In this document: positions 14,576 to 22,300 of the stretch, one piece after another
How positions within the stretch are numbered: the first letter of the stretch is position 1
Layout: each line of letters begins with the position of its first letter
Source of the DNA: a bacterium
Lineage (GTDB): Bacteria > Patescibacteriota > Patescibacteriia > 2-12-FULL-60-25
Direction of reading: 5' to 3'
DNA: 32,141 nt
Assembly (NCBI GenBank): GCA_020056125.1
Contig: JAGVIJ010000066.1
Location: 1 to 32,141, forward strand
The notes under the pieces: generated by a model
Database searches by the model: none
Seen by the model: only the letters and a program-made list of their open reading frames with translations
Told to the model about the DNA's origin: nothing
Position numbers and translations under genes: made by a program

Positions 14576-14597
14576 AAACCGGAACATGACCCGTTTA
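14576..14597. repeat. Second copy of the 22-bp direct repeat
   Basis: This differs from the copy at 13658-13679 at 3 of 22 positions and has the same orientation. The pair spans about 0.94 kb containing the RNA candidate and the DUF3800 gene. Confidence 0.55.
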
Positions 14598-14696
14598 GCG
14601 GATTTTTTCAGTTATCCCCATCTTGACAAGCCATAAAAAATTTGTAAGCGATATATACAGAGCATGCTTTTCAAATAAATCGGCGCCAAACCTAAT

Positions 14697-14729
14697 AAGC
14701 TAAAAAGCTAAAGCCTAAGAAGCTAAACC
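14697..14729. repeat. AAGCTAAA-word repeat before the LTD gene
   Basis: AAGCTAAA occurs at 14697-14704, 14705-14712 and 14720-14727, with an AAGCCTAAG variant between. It ends 4 bases before the ATG at 14733. The rest of 14525-14732 is AT-rich; a perfect TTGACA at 14623-14628 lacks a properly spaced -10. Confidence 0.7.
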
Positions 14730-14732
14730 TAT

Positions 14733-17486
14733 ATGAACTTTTCCCGTTTTATAAAACGGCTGGTTAATTGCGGACTTGTCTCCAGCACTTTAATCCTGTC
14801 GCCTCTGCCGACATTACCTTTTAACATACCTGAAGCGCGAGCCGCCTCGCCCATTGCCATCGGCGAAGTGGCCTGGGCCGGGTCTGCCTTATCCGACGCT
14901 GACGAATGGTTGGAGATTTGGAATCTCGGCGACCAAAATATATCTCTCGCCGGTTACGCTCTGACCGGAGCCAACAAACAACCCATTTATTTTCCTGATG
15001 ACGCCGCCCTCCCGGCGCAAGGAGCGTACCTGGTAGCCAACTATGCGAGCGACAATGAAAAAAGCACGCTAGCTGTGGAGCCTCAACTGGTTACCTCCAC
15101 TCTCTCCTTATCTAATACCGCGCTCCGCCTCGCACTCCTCGACCCCAATGGCGTTGAGATAGATGTGGCGGGCGATGGAGCTGCTCCGTTAGCCGGACAT
15201 TCAGGCGACATCAAAGCCAGCATGTTCCGCAACGGCGATGCTTGGGCTACTTCCACTGCATCTTTTAATTTTGATCCGGCTGCGTCTGAATCAGGGACTC
15301 CGGGTCTCGTGGACTACTTCTTGCCTGCACCGAAAAATTCAGAGCCACTACCCGTGGAGGTTGTGTTGCCCGTAGAAGAACCTCCGGTTGAATCAGCTAG
15401 CTCCACGGTTGAATCAGTCCCGAGCTCCGAACCTCAAGCGCCTTATAATCTGGTGAGATTAAACGAGCTCATGCCTGATCCGGATGGAGAGTCTGAATGG
15501 ATTGAGGTGGCCACCTTGGATCCGAGTATCGCTGTCTCATTAGACGGAATGCAGATCCATGATGCGGTAGGGAAAATTTATACTTTCACCACCGGCACGC
15601 TGGATGTAGCCACTCCTTTTGTCCGCGTGTCTCTTACCTCCGCACGCCTGAACAATGGCGGCGACACCGTGAGTCTACGCGATCCGGCTGGAAACTTAGT
15701 GGATGAATTCGTGTATGCCGATTCAGAAAAAAATCAAACCTGGTCGCGCTATCCGGACATAACCGGAGACTGGTCGCTGACCGAAGCCACGCCTGACGCA
15801 GCCAACTTGCCACCCGGCACTATAGTTGAAGTCACGCCCGAAGTTATAGTCGCTGAAGAGGTCGCGGTTAGTTCAACTGCCAACGTTTCAGAAGTTGCCG
15901 CGTCCACATCCACCGAACAAACATCTAATGAATCTCAACCGCGCTTTGATTTAGTTAAACTAAATGAAATCATGGCCAACCCGGATGGCGAGTCCGAGTG
16001 GATTGAAGTGGTCACCTTGGATTCAAACATCGCCGTCCCATTAGACGGACTGCAAATCCATGATGCTGTGGGAAAAATCTACACCTTCTCCACCGGCACA
16101 TTGGATGTGGCCACTCCTTTTGCTCGCGTGTTCCTCTCATCCGCGCGCCTGAATAATGGTGGCGACACCGTGAGCCTGCGTGATTCAAATGGAAACTTAC
16201 TCGACGAATTGATTTATGACGGATCAGAAAAAAATCAATCCTGGTCGCGCTACCCGGATAAAACCGGCAGTTGGTCACTGACCGAAGCCACGCCTGACGC
16301 GTCCAACTTGCCGGCGGGCACCGTGACCGAAGTTGTTCCAGAGGTTGCAGCTACATCAACTGCGATCGTCGCCGAGACAACAACCTCCACCGTGGTTGCG
16401 GAAACCGCCACGCCCGCACCGACTTCATCTTCTTCACCGGTCGTGCCGGCCTCGTCTTCTACGCCAACCGTACCGGCTGCATCCACCGCACCGGTTACAA
16501 CAACCGTGCCGTCTGCGCCATCCTCATCATCTGTACCGGTCGTGCCAGTCGCCCCGTCCACGGCCACGGTTGCCACACCCAAAGCCACTACCGTGAAAAC
16601 TCCAGCGGCTCCCAACACCACAACCGCAGAAACCAAAAAAATTGGCACCACAAGTACTGCTACAAAATCCACTACCACCAAAACCACTACCCCAAAAACC
16701 ACCACGGCCAAAACCACTACCGTTAAAACTTCCGCCGCTCAAAATCTACCTATTCCTATCACCATGGATATGACACATGTCGAAGATAACGCGGGCATCC
16801 GCGTCTCACTCACCGGCATCATCGGATCGCAACCCGGATTAATGACCGGCCACCGATTCATTCTGCTCTCACCTGAAGGCCGCGGACTTTTAATCAAAGT
16901 TCCGACCGCTCTCAAATTGCCTGATGCCGGACAAACCATCGAAGTCACGGGCAAACTCTCGTTCGACGATTTAGGCGCTCCCTCGCTCAGCTTCGGCAAA
17001 ACCGATGGCTGGCAAAAAACCGAGAATCAAAATTCAACCGTCGCACTGCGCAACGTCAACCTGGCCGCACCCTCGATGGAAGACGCTTGGAGCTTAGTCA
17101 GTACCCAGGGCACCGTAGTTTCGGTTCGCACCAGTACCTTTACCCTGGCGTTAAACTCCGGAGAGATTGATGTGGCCATCCGCAAAGTGGTGGACTATCG
17201 CACCTCGCGCATTTCCGTGGGCGACGTGATGCAAATCACCGGCCTCTTGGACATGTCCCAAGACGTTCCGCGGATCATTCCGCGCAGCGCCGATGAAATC
17301 ACGCTCATCAAACACGCTGAAATCGTCCAACCCGCCGCAACAAAACCCACGCTACCCGGCTGGACACCGTTTGGAGCCGCAGGCTTGGCCGTGGCCGGAA
17401 CCGAAGGAGTCAAACGATTCCGCTTGTTTCGCCGCCGCCGCAATTTGGAAAAAGTTCTGGAAACTGATATAAATGGTAAGGTATGA
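14733..17486 (+). CDS. Large secreted lamin-tail-domain (LTD) surface protein
   Basis: This 917-residue protein has a signal peptide (RFIKRLVNCGLVSSTLILSPL...EARA, cleavage near residue 38) and then LTD 1 (IGEVAWAGSALSDADEWLEI, from about 42). LTD 2 (LNELMPDPDGESEWIEV, from about 239) and LTD 3 (LNEIMANPDGESEWIEV, from about 403) are close duplicates 164 codons apart. A Thr/Pro/Ser/Ala-rich linker (about 535-670) follows, then an OB-like beta domain (MDMTHVEDNAGIRVSLTGII to about 860). A weak hydrophobic segment (PFGAAGLAVAGTEG) and a basic tail (RFRLFRRRR) end it, which would anchor the protein. LTDs are immunoglobulin-fold modules common in secreted bacterial proteins and may bind DNA or surfaces. 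The gene overlaps the lipoprotein gene by 4 bases (ATGA). Confidence 0.88.
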   Translation: MNFSRFIKRLVNCGLVSSTLILSPLPTLPFNIPEARAASPIAIGEVAWAGSALSDADEWLEIWNLGDQNISLAGYALTGANKQPIYFPDDAALPAQGAYLVANYASDNEKSTLAVEPQLVTSTLSLSNTALRLALLDPNGVEIDVAGDGAAPLAGHSGDIKASMFRNGDAWATSTASFNFDPAASESGTPGLVDYFLPAPKNSEPLPVEVVLPVEEPPVESASSTVESVPSSEPQAPYNLVRLNELMPDPDGESEWIEVATLDPSIAVSLDGMQIHDAVGKIYTFTTGTLDVATPFVRVSLTSARLNNGGDTVSLRDPAGNLVDEFVYADSEKNQTWSRYPDITGDWSLTEATPDAANLPPGTIVEVTPEVIVAEEVAVSSTANVSEVAASTSTEQTSNESQPRFDLVKLNEIMANPDGESEWIEVVTLDSNIAVPLDGLQIHDAVGKIYTFSTGTLDVATPFARVFLSSARLNNGGDTVSLRDSNGNLLDELIYDGSEKNQSWSRYPDKTGSWSLTEATPDASNLPAGTVTEVVPEVAATSTAIVAETTTSTVVAETATPAPTSSSSPVVPASSSTPTVPAASTAPVTTTVPSAPSSSSVPVVPVAPSTATVATPKATTVKTPAAPNTTTAETKKIGTTSTATKSTTTKTTTPKTTTAKTTTVKTSAAQNLPIPITMDMTHVEDNAGIRVSLTGIIGSQPGLMTGHRFILLSPEGRGLLIKVPTALKLPDAGQTIEVTGKLSFDDLGAPSLSFGKTDGWQKTENQNSTVALRNVNLAAPSMEDAWSLVSTQGTVVSVRTSTFTLALNSGEIDVAIRKVVDYRTSRISVGDVMQITGLLDMSQDVPRIIPRSADEITLIKHAEIVQPAATKPTLPGWTPFGAAGLAVAGTEGVKRFRLFRRRRNLEKVLETDINGKV
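15448..16290 (+). repeat. Internal duplication of LTD modules
   Basis: The segment from about 15448 and the segment from about 15940 align with a constant offset of 492 bases (164 codons), both encoding an LTD followed by SRYPD..GDWSLTEATPDA. Similarity is visible at DNA as well as protein level, indicating a fairly recent tandem duplication. Confidence 0.8.
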
Positions 17487-17932
17487 AAAAGATCATTCTA
17501 GCCTCAATAGCATGTGCACTCTTGGGTGCAGGATGCGGAGATAAAATCGTTTCACCTCTCTGCACTTCTGAACCGGAAACCAGCGACATCGGTTCGCTGA
17601 TGTATCCCACGGATTCCAAATACGAAAAACTTGGCTATCTGGGTCAGATCTTCACGGCCTTGGACTGCAAGGATTCAGAACGCGCAAAAAAAATCTTTGG
17701 GTTCCAAGGAGAAAGCTATGCGGCTGGAGTAACTCTCACCTGGAAAGCTGATGAGCCGTCAGCCAACGTGCAAGCCATCTTATCTACATTAGGCTTTGCT
17801 AAAACCACTGATGGCGTCTGGCAAACAAACAAGCCTCTGACGCTCGATGCGCTGGAAAAATTGCGCCAACTCTTCCAAGATCCCGCTGAACTAGACAGTC
17901 TGCAGTCCGCTGATTGCATCAACTGCGGATAA
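17483..17932 (+). CDS. Small lipoprotein of unknown function
   Basis: The 149-residue product has a classic lipoprotein signal: MKKIILASIACALLGAGCGD with lipobox LGAGC and Cys18 as the lipidated residue. The mature part is small and soluble, with further cysteines (SPLCTSE, ALDCKD, and CINCG at the C-terminus) that might form disulfides. I recognise no family. Its start overlaps the stop of the LTD protein (ATGA), so the two are translationally coupled and both exported. Confidence 0.8.
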   Translation: MKKIILASIACALLGAGCGDKIVSPLCTSEPETSDIGSLMYPTDSKYEKLGYLGQIFTALDCKDSERAKKIFGFQGESYAAGVTLTWKADEPSANVQAILSTLGFAKTTDGVWQTNKPLTLDALEKLRQLFQDPAELDSLQSADCINCG

Positions 17933-17972
17933 GAGTGTCGACGTAATGAAAATGTGCTAAAGTTAAAATGAT

Positions 17973-18533
17973 ATGCGAAAAGAACCCACGCTGTATGACG
18001 TAATAGATGTCATACAAACCACATCAGAAAAAATCGATACGCGATTCGACGAGACTAATTCCAAAATTAATGGTTTAGAAAAGTCACTCACCTCAAAAAT
18101 TGGATCGTTGGATTCAAAGATTGATGGGGTTGAGAAATCGCTTAACGTCAAAATTGACAGCGTCGCTAAAGACACCCATCAACGCATAGACGACGTTATT
18201 GAGATAATGAATGTTTTCGCCTCTAACGTGGATCAACGATTCGAAAAAGTAGATCAGCGATTCGATACGGTGGATCAACGATTCGAAAAAGTAGATCAGC
18301 GATTCGATACGGTGGATCAACGATTCGAAAAAGTAGATCAGCGATTCGACACGATGGTCACTAAAAATTACCTGGACAACACTATATCGGATCTGCGTGC
18401 AGATCTGGTGCTCTTAACCAGAAAGGGAAATTTTAAATTCTCGGTGCTGGTTGAGGATTTGGTTGAGACAGGTTCGCTCTCGCGCAAAGCCGCCAAACAA
18501 ATTCTGGCTCTCGAACCCTTTCCGCAAAAATAA
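17973..18533 (+). CDS. Coiled-coil protein with tandem heptad repeats
   Basis: The 186-residue product is a long coiled coil. It opens with KIDTRFDETNSKINGLEKSL-type heptads and has in the middle six seven-residue units alternating VDQRFEK and VDQRFDT (residues about 86-127). A non-repetitive C-terminal helix follows, with LTRKGNFKFSVLVEDLVETGSL. No signal peptide or membrane segment is seen. The repeats are encoded by three 42-base units and could vary in number. It resembles DUF16-like or tail-fibre-like stalk proteins only by composition. It starts 40 bases after the lipoprotein gene and ends just before a terminator. Confidence 0.8.
   Translation: MRKEPTLYDVIDVIQTTSEKIDTRFDETNSKINGLEKSLTSKIGSLDSKIDGVEKSLNVKIDSVAKDTHQRIDDVIEIMNVFASNVDQRFEKVDQRFDTVDQRFEKVDQRFDTVDQRFEKVDQRFDTMVTKNYLDNTISDLRADLVLLTRKGNFKFSVLVEDLVETGSLSRKAAKQILALEPFPQK
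18228..18353 (+). repeat. Three 42-bp in-frame tandem repeats
   Basis: Units at 18228-18269, 18270-18311 and 18312-18353 are identical but for one base (T to C at 18350 in the last). Each unit holds two 21-base half-units, one per heptad. The near-identity suggests recent slippage or unequal crossing-over. Confidence 0.95.
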
Positions 18534-18558
18534 AATAGTCCAATTCCCCCCCATACAT

Positions 18559-18592
18559 AAAAATCCTCCTGACATTTGTCCGGAGGATTTTT
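18559..18592 (+). terminator. Bidirectional-type terminator after the coiled-coil gene
   Basis: AAAAATCCTCC (18559-18569) pairs perfectly with GGAGGATTTTT (18582-18592), and inner GACA/TGTC extends the stem. The A-run and T-run would work in both directions, but only the plus-strand gene points to it. Confidence 0.9.
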
Positions 18593-18614
18593 CGGAATAG
18601 TGCGACCGAAATTC

Positions 18615-18643
18615 TTGATATTTATAATTCTTTCTGATAGTCT
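18615..18643 (+). promoter_or_regulatory. Candidate promoter for tRNA-Gly
   Basis: TTGATA (18615-18620) and TAGTCT (18638-18643) are separated by 17 bases. A start near 18650 would precede the tRNA by about 11 bases. Confidence 0.4.
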
Positions 18644-18660
18644 CTTGGGCAACGGTATCT

Positions 18661-18735
18661 GCGGGTATCGTATAGCGGTTATTATGCCACCTTGCCAAGG
18701 TGGAGAGGGGGGTTCAATTCCCCCTACCCGCTCCA
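18661..18735 (+). tRNA. tRNA-Gly (anticodon GCC)
   Basis: The acceptor arm GCGGGTA pairs with TACCCGC. The anticodon arm is CCACC-TTGCCAA-GGTGG, giving anticodon GCC. The T arm is GGGGG-TTCAATT-CCCCC. The discriminator is T and CCA is encoded. All arms are intact. Confidence 0.97.
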
Positions 18736-18738
18736 TAG

Positions 18739-18767
18739 AAAACGTCCTCGTGAAACGAGGACGTTTT
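18739..18767 (+). terminator. Terminator after tRNA-Gly
   Basis: A perfect 13-bp stem, AAAACGTCCTCGT / ACGAGGACGTTTT, has a 3-base GAA loop and begins 3 bases after the tRNA CCA. It ends in TTTT. Confidence 0.9.
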
Positions 18768-18800
18768 GGCATCTTGGTTTCGTGTTATCATATCCCAAGT

Positions 18801-20567
18801 ATGACCAAAATACGCAACGCGCAAGAGCTGGAAAAAATCTTTCTGGAATACGCTTATTACTACGCGGCTCAGGGCGTGCCTTTTAAGCCGCGCGCTTATG
18901 AACTGGCTTCAGAGGCCATGTCCGCTCTGGGCAATGAGGTCAAAGAAGTTTGGGTACAAGGCGGCATCAAAGAGCTCAAAAATCTCCCGGGCATCGGCCA
19001 ATCCACAGCCGAAAAAATTGACGAGTACTTCCGCACGGGCAAAGTCGCGGAATACGAAAAAATTAAAAAAGAATTTCCGGTTGATATTTGGGGACTCTCC
19101 CGCATCGAAGGTCTAGGTCCAAAACATATCGCTGAGCTCTATCAGCACTTGAAGGTAAAAAACATGGCTGATCTCAAAGCCGCGCTCAAGGCTCATAAAC
19201 TGCAAACCATTCCGCGCTGGGGCGAAAAAAGCGAAGAGAAAATTTTGCGCAGCCTGAGCATGTTGGAGCAATCCGCCGGACGCAAACTTTTAGGTTACGC
19301 TTTGCCCCTAGCTGAAGATATCGTGGAACGCATTTCGCAAGTCAAAGGCGTTAAGCGCTGCGTGTACGCCGGCTCTTTGCGCCGTCGCCAAGAAACCATC
19401 GGCGATGTGGATCTGTTTGCCACAACCAGCAACCCGCCAGCTGTCATGGATGCGTTTGTGAAAATGCCACAGGTGGCTAGCGTGCATGAGCAAGGCCGTA
19501 CCCGCGCTTCGGTGCGACTCACAAACGGCATGGACGCTGATTTGCGCGTGGTTCCGGACAAAGTTTTCGGCGCCACGCTCCAATATTTCACGGGCAACAA
19601 ACGTCACAATGTTTTGCTCCGGCAATATGCTCTATCCAAAGGCTACACCTTGAGTGAATACGGATTATTTCGGCTGGCTAAAAAAGGCAGTAAGAAAAAA
19701 GGAGAGCTTGTGGCCTGTGAAACTGAAGAGGAAATCTATGAGCGCCTGGGCATGGATACTCCGCCGCCTGAATTGCGCGTGGGTGAAGATGAAATTGAGG
19801 CCGCGCTCAAACATCAACTCCCCAATCTCATTCCGTATGGTTCAGTCAAAGGCGACCTGCAAGTGCAAAGCGATTGGACCGATGGTTCAGCGTCCATCGA
19901 AGACATGGCGCGCGCGACCCAAGCGCTCGGCCTCTCCTACATGGCCGTAACCGATCACACCAAAGCCCTGGCATTTTTAGGCGGACTCAATGATTCAAAG
20001 GTGATCAAGCAAGGCAAAGAGATTGACCGGCTGAATAAAAAATTGCACGGCTTTAAAATTTTAAAAGGTACTGAATGCGATATCAAAAAAGATGGCACAC
20101 TAGACCTAACGGATAAAACCTTGGCCAAGTTAGACTGGGTGGGCGTGTCAGTCCACTCCAGTTTTAAACTATCTCGTGCCGAACAGACCGCGCGCTTGCT
20201 CAAGGCGCTGGCTAATCCAAATGTGGATTGTTTATTCCACCCCACTTGCCGCATCATCGGTAAACGCGAACCCATTGATTTTGACCTGGACGAAATCCTA
20301 GCGGCCGCTAAAAAATATCAGGTCGCGCTGGAAATTGACGCTTTTCCGGATCGCTCGGATTTGCGCGATGTGCATGTGCGCGCCGCCATCCGCGCCGGAG
20401 TGAAAATCGTGATTGATACGGACGCGCACAGTCCGGAACACCTAAAATTTATTCCTCTGGGCGAGGCCATTGCGCGCCGCGGCTGGGCCACCAAAGCCGA
20501 TGTTCTAAACACCAAATCCGTGAGCGACCTACTCGCCTATCTTGCTAAAAAGAAAAAAATGCGCTAA
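18801..20567 (+). CDS. polX: DNA polymerase/3'-5' exonuclease PolX (family X, with PHP domain)
   Basis: The 588-residue protein is of normal PolX length. Helix-hairpin-helix elements (LKNLPGIGQSTAEKI, about 59-73; RIEGLGPKHIAELY) come first. The palm has the nucleotidyltransferase motif GSLRRRQETIGDVDLF with Asp202 and Asp204, and Asp247 in GMDADLRVV. The C-terminal PHP domain keeps AVTDHTK, GTECDIKKDG, FHPTCRIIGKR and DTDAH, but its first motif reads LQVQSDWTDG, where many PHP domains have L-H-x-H-S. PolX acts in short-gap and base-excision repair. The ATG at 18801 is chosen because the frame's longer extension runs through the tRNA and terminator. It may be read together with the tRNA-Leu 35 bases downstream. 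Confidence 0.97.
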   Translation: MTKIRNAQELEKIFLEYAYYYAAQGVPFKPRAYELASEAMSALGNEVKEVWVQGGIKELKNLPGIGQSTAEKIDEYFRTGKVAEYEKIKKEFPVDIWGLSRIEGLGPKHIAELYQHLKVKNMADLKAALKAHKLQTIPRWGEKSEEKILRSLSMLEQSAGRKLLGYALPLAEDIVERISQVKGVKRCVYAGSLRRRQETIGDVDLFATTSNPPAVMDAFVKMPQVASVHEQGRTRASVRLTNGMDADLRVVPDKVFGATLQYFTGNKRHNVLLRQYALSKGYTLSEYGLFRLAKKGSKKKGELVACETEEEIYERLGMDTPPPELRVGEDEIEAALKHQLPNLIPYGSVKGDLQVQSDWTDGSASIEDMARATQALGLSYMAVTDHTKALAFLGGLNDSKVIKQGKEIDRLNKKLHGFKILKGTECDIKKDGTLDLTDKTLAKLDWVGVSVHSSFKLSRAEQTARLLKALANPNVDCLFHPTCRIIGKREPIDFDLDEILAAAKKYQVALEIDAFPDRSDLRDVHVRAAIRAGVKIVIDTDAHSPEHLKFIPLGEAIARRGWATKADVLNTKSVSDLLAYLAKKKKMR

Positions 20568-20602
20568 TTTACTGCTGCTGTTCCGATTAAAAGATCAAAC
20601 AT

Positions 20603-20687
20603 GCCCGGGTGGTGGAACTGGTATACACGCATGACTTAAAATCATGTGCCACACGGCATGCGGGTTCGATTCCCGCCCCGGGCACCA
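20603..20687 (+). tRNA. tRNA-Leu (anticodon TAA)
   Basis: Acceptor GCCCGGG pairs with CCCGGGC. The anticodon arm is CATGA-CTTAAAA-TCATG with anticodon TAA. A class II variable arm follows, then T arm CGGG-TTCGATT-CCCG and encoded ACCA. It is complete. Confidence 0.97.
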
Positions 20688-20690
20688 AAT

Positions 20691-20719
20691 AAAAAGACTT
20701 GCTGTAAGCGAGTCTTTTT
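20691..20719 (+). terminator. Terminator after tRNA-Leu
   Basis: AAAAAGACT (20691-20699) pairs with AGTCTTTTT (20711-20719), with GCT/AGC pairing further inside. It begins 3 bases after the tRNA. Confidence 0.88.
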
Positions 20720-20775
20720 ATGTAGTATCCTGCTAGGTGGCGGCTCCTAAGAGATATCAAAATAACCAAAATTTT

Positions 20776-22299
20776 ATGGAAACACAGAATTTCTCATCTA
20801 ATCCCTTGGCCAAGGCTGGATTGATCGCCGGAGTATCCTTGGTTTTAGGCGCGCTGTTTGATTATTTCTTCTACGAAAAAATCCCGGGTCTGGCTCTTCC
20901 GCTTTATGTAATTTTGATCGTAGCCGGGCTTTTTGCTCTGGCCCACATCTTTAAAAAACGAATCAATAAAGAAGTTTTCTGGCTCTTGCTCCCGCTGTTT
21001 TTTTTCAGCGCCATGATCTTTGTTCGTTCGAGCGATCTGCTTAGCCTCCTTAATGCGGCCGCTTCTTTTTTGCTCCTGCTCGTCATCGCCGAAATATCCT
21101 TCGGTAAAAAGATAAAAAACTTTTGGCTGGCAGATTATGTAAAAATATTTTTCTTGCTCTTTAAATTTATCCGCCCCCTGTTTCAAACCTTGTCCGACTT
21201 CTTTGTGCCGCGTGAATTTAATAAGAACCGAAAAACTTTATCCCAAATAATAAAAGGCGCGATCCTGGCCATCCCCGTCTTATGCGTCTTCTTATTGCTG
21301 TTCTCCTCGGCGGATTTAATTTTCCAAAAATATCTATCGAGTTTCATCGCCTTTAATGTTGAAGAAACCGTGGTGCAAGCTATTCTGATTTTAATCATCA
21401 CGCTTCTTTTGATCGGCGCTTTTGCCTACATCTTCCGCAAAATCGAGGATCGGACAGTCGTGCCAAAAGATAAAATTTACAGCCTTGGACATATAGAAAA
21501 TTCCATTCTGCTCGGTTCAGTTAATACTCTGTTTCTAGTTTTTATTCTCGTCCAACTAACCTATCTTTTTGGCGGCGAAAGCAATATTTCCGCTCAAGGT
21601 TTTACCTATGCTGACTATGCTCGCCGCGGTTTCTTTGAGCTCATAGCCGTGGCTGTCACCGCTTTATTGTTACTGCTCGCGACTGAAAAATATATTGCCA
21701 AAAAAGAAGCGGGACACGCGCTTGGATTTAAAATCTTAAGCACCGCCTTAGTGGTCCAAACGGTTGTCATCATGGTCTCCGCCCTTACCCGCCTGGCGCT
21801 ATATGAAGAAGCTTATGGTTTTACCACGCAACGATTGTATAGCCACACCTTTATTTTTTTGCTGGCCGCCATTTTTGGTTTATTGCTCTTTAAAATCTAT
21901 CGGGACAAAAAAGAAAATGCCTTTGCCCTCCGAGCTTTTATTGCGATCATTTTATTTTTGGTGGGGATGAACCTCCTTAATCCCGATGCTTTTATCGCGC
22001 GCCAAAATATTGCACGCTTCGCCACCACGGGCCAGCTCGATGTCTATTATTTAAGCCATCTCTCTGACGACGCACTGCTTGATACCATAAAAATCTTGAA
22101 TATCGCCAATGATGATCTGCGTAAAAGTTTCGCCCAAAATCTATATCAACGCGCACAGCCCTCACCCGATGCCGCGCTCCTCTCGGGCTGGCAGCCTTTG
22201 AACCTCTCGCGCCTGCGAGCTAAAAAAATCCTTGATGCAAACATCAAAGGGCTAGAACCCTCCGAACCGCAGGGAGATTTTCAAGTAATAATTAATTAG
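20776..22299 (+). CDS. Polytopic membrane protein, DUF4173/DUF4153 type
   Basis: From the ATG at 20776 (METQNFSSNP) the product is 507 residues. Roughly a dozen membrane helices fill residues about 15-410, followed by a soluble C-terminal domain of about 100 residues. The block NSILLGSVNTLFLVFILVQL, then TYLFGG....ISAQGFTYADYARRGFFELI, is the DUF4173 signature as I know it. The function of the family is unknown. The frame is open 13 codons further up but that would start in the tRNA terminator region. It is convergent with rarA, with stops 2 bases apart. Confidence 0.88.
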   Translation: METQNFSSNPLAKAGLIAGVSLVLGALFDYFFYEKIPGLALPLYVILIVAGLFALAHIFKKRINKEVFWLLLPLFFFSAMIFVRSSDLLSLLNAAASFLLLLVIAEISFGKKIKNFWLADYVKIFFLLFKFIRPLFQTLSDFFVPREFNKNRKTLSQIIKGAILAIPVLCVFLLLFSSADLIFQKYLSSFIAFNVEETVVQAILILIITLLLIGAFAYIFRKIEDRTVVPKDKIYSLGHIENSILLGSVNTLFLVFILVQLTYLFGGESNISAQGFTYADYARRGFFELIAVAVTALLLLLATEKYIAKKEAGHALGFKILSTALVVQTVVIMVSALTRLALYEEAYGFTTQRLYSHTFIFLLAAIFGLLLFKIYRDKKENAFALRAFIAIILFLVGMNLLNPDAFIARQNIARFATTGQLDVYYLSHLSDDALLDTIKILNIANDDLRKSFAQNLYQRAQPSPDAALLSGWQPLNLSRLRAKKILDANIKGLEPSEPQGDFQVIIN

Positions 22300-22300
22300 A

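Noticed and set aside
14623..14657. Promoter for the LTD gene from a perfect TTGACA
   Set aside because: The nearest -10-like sequence, TATATA, is 23 bases away, well outside the usual spacing.
16250..16717. 155-codon Val/Gly-rich frame on the minus strand
   Set aside because: It is the complement of the Thr/Pro/Ala-rich linker of the LTD protein; the composition is a mirror of that low-complexity region.
18228..18353. CRISPR array
   Set aside because: The 42-base units are contiguous without spacers and encode in-frame heptads; no cas genes are present.
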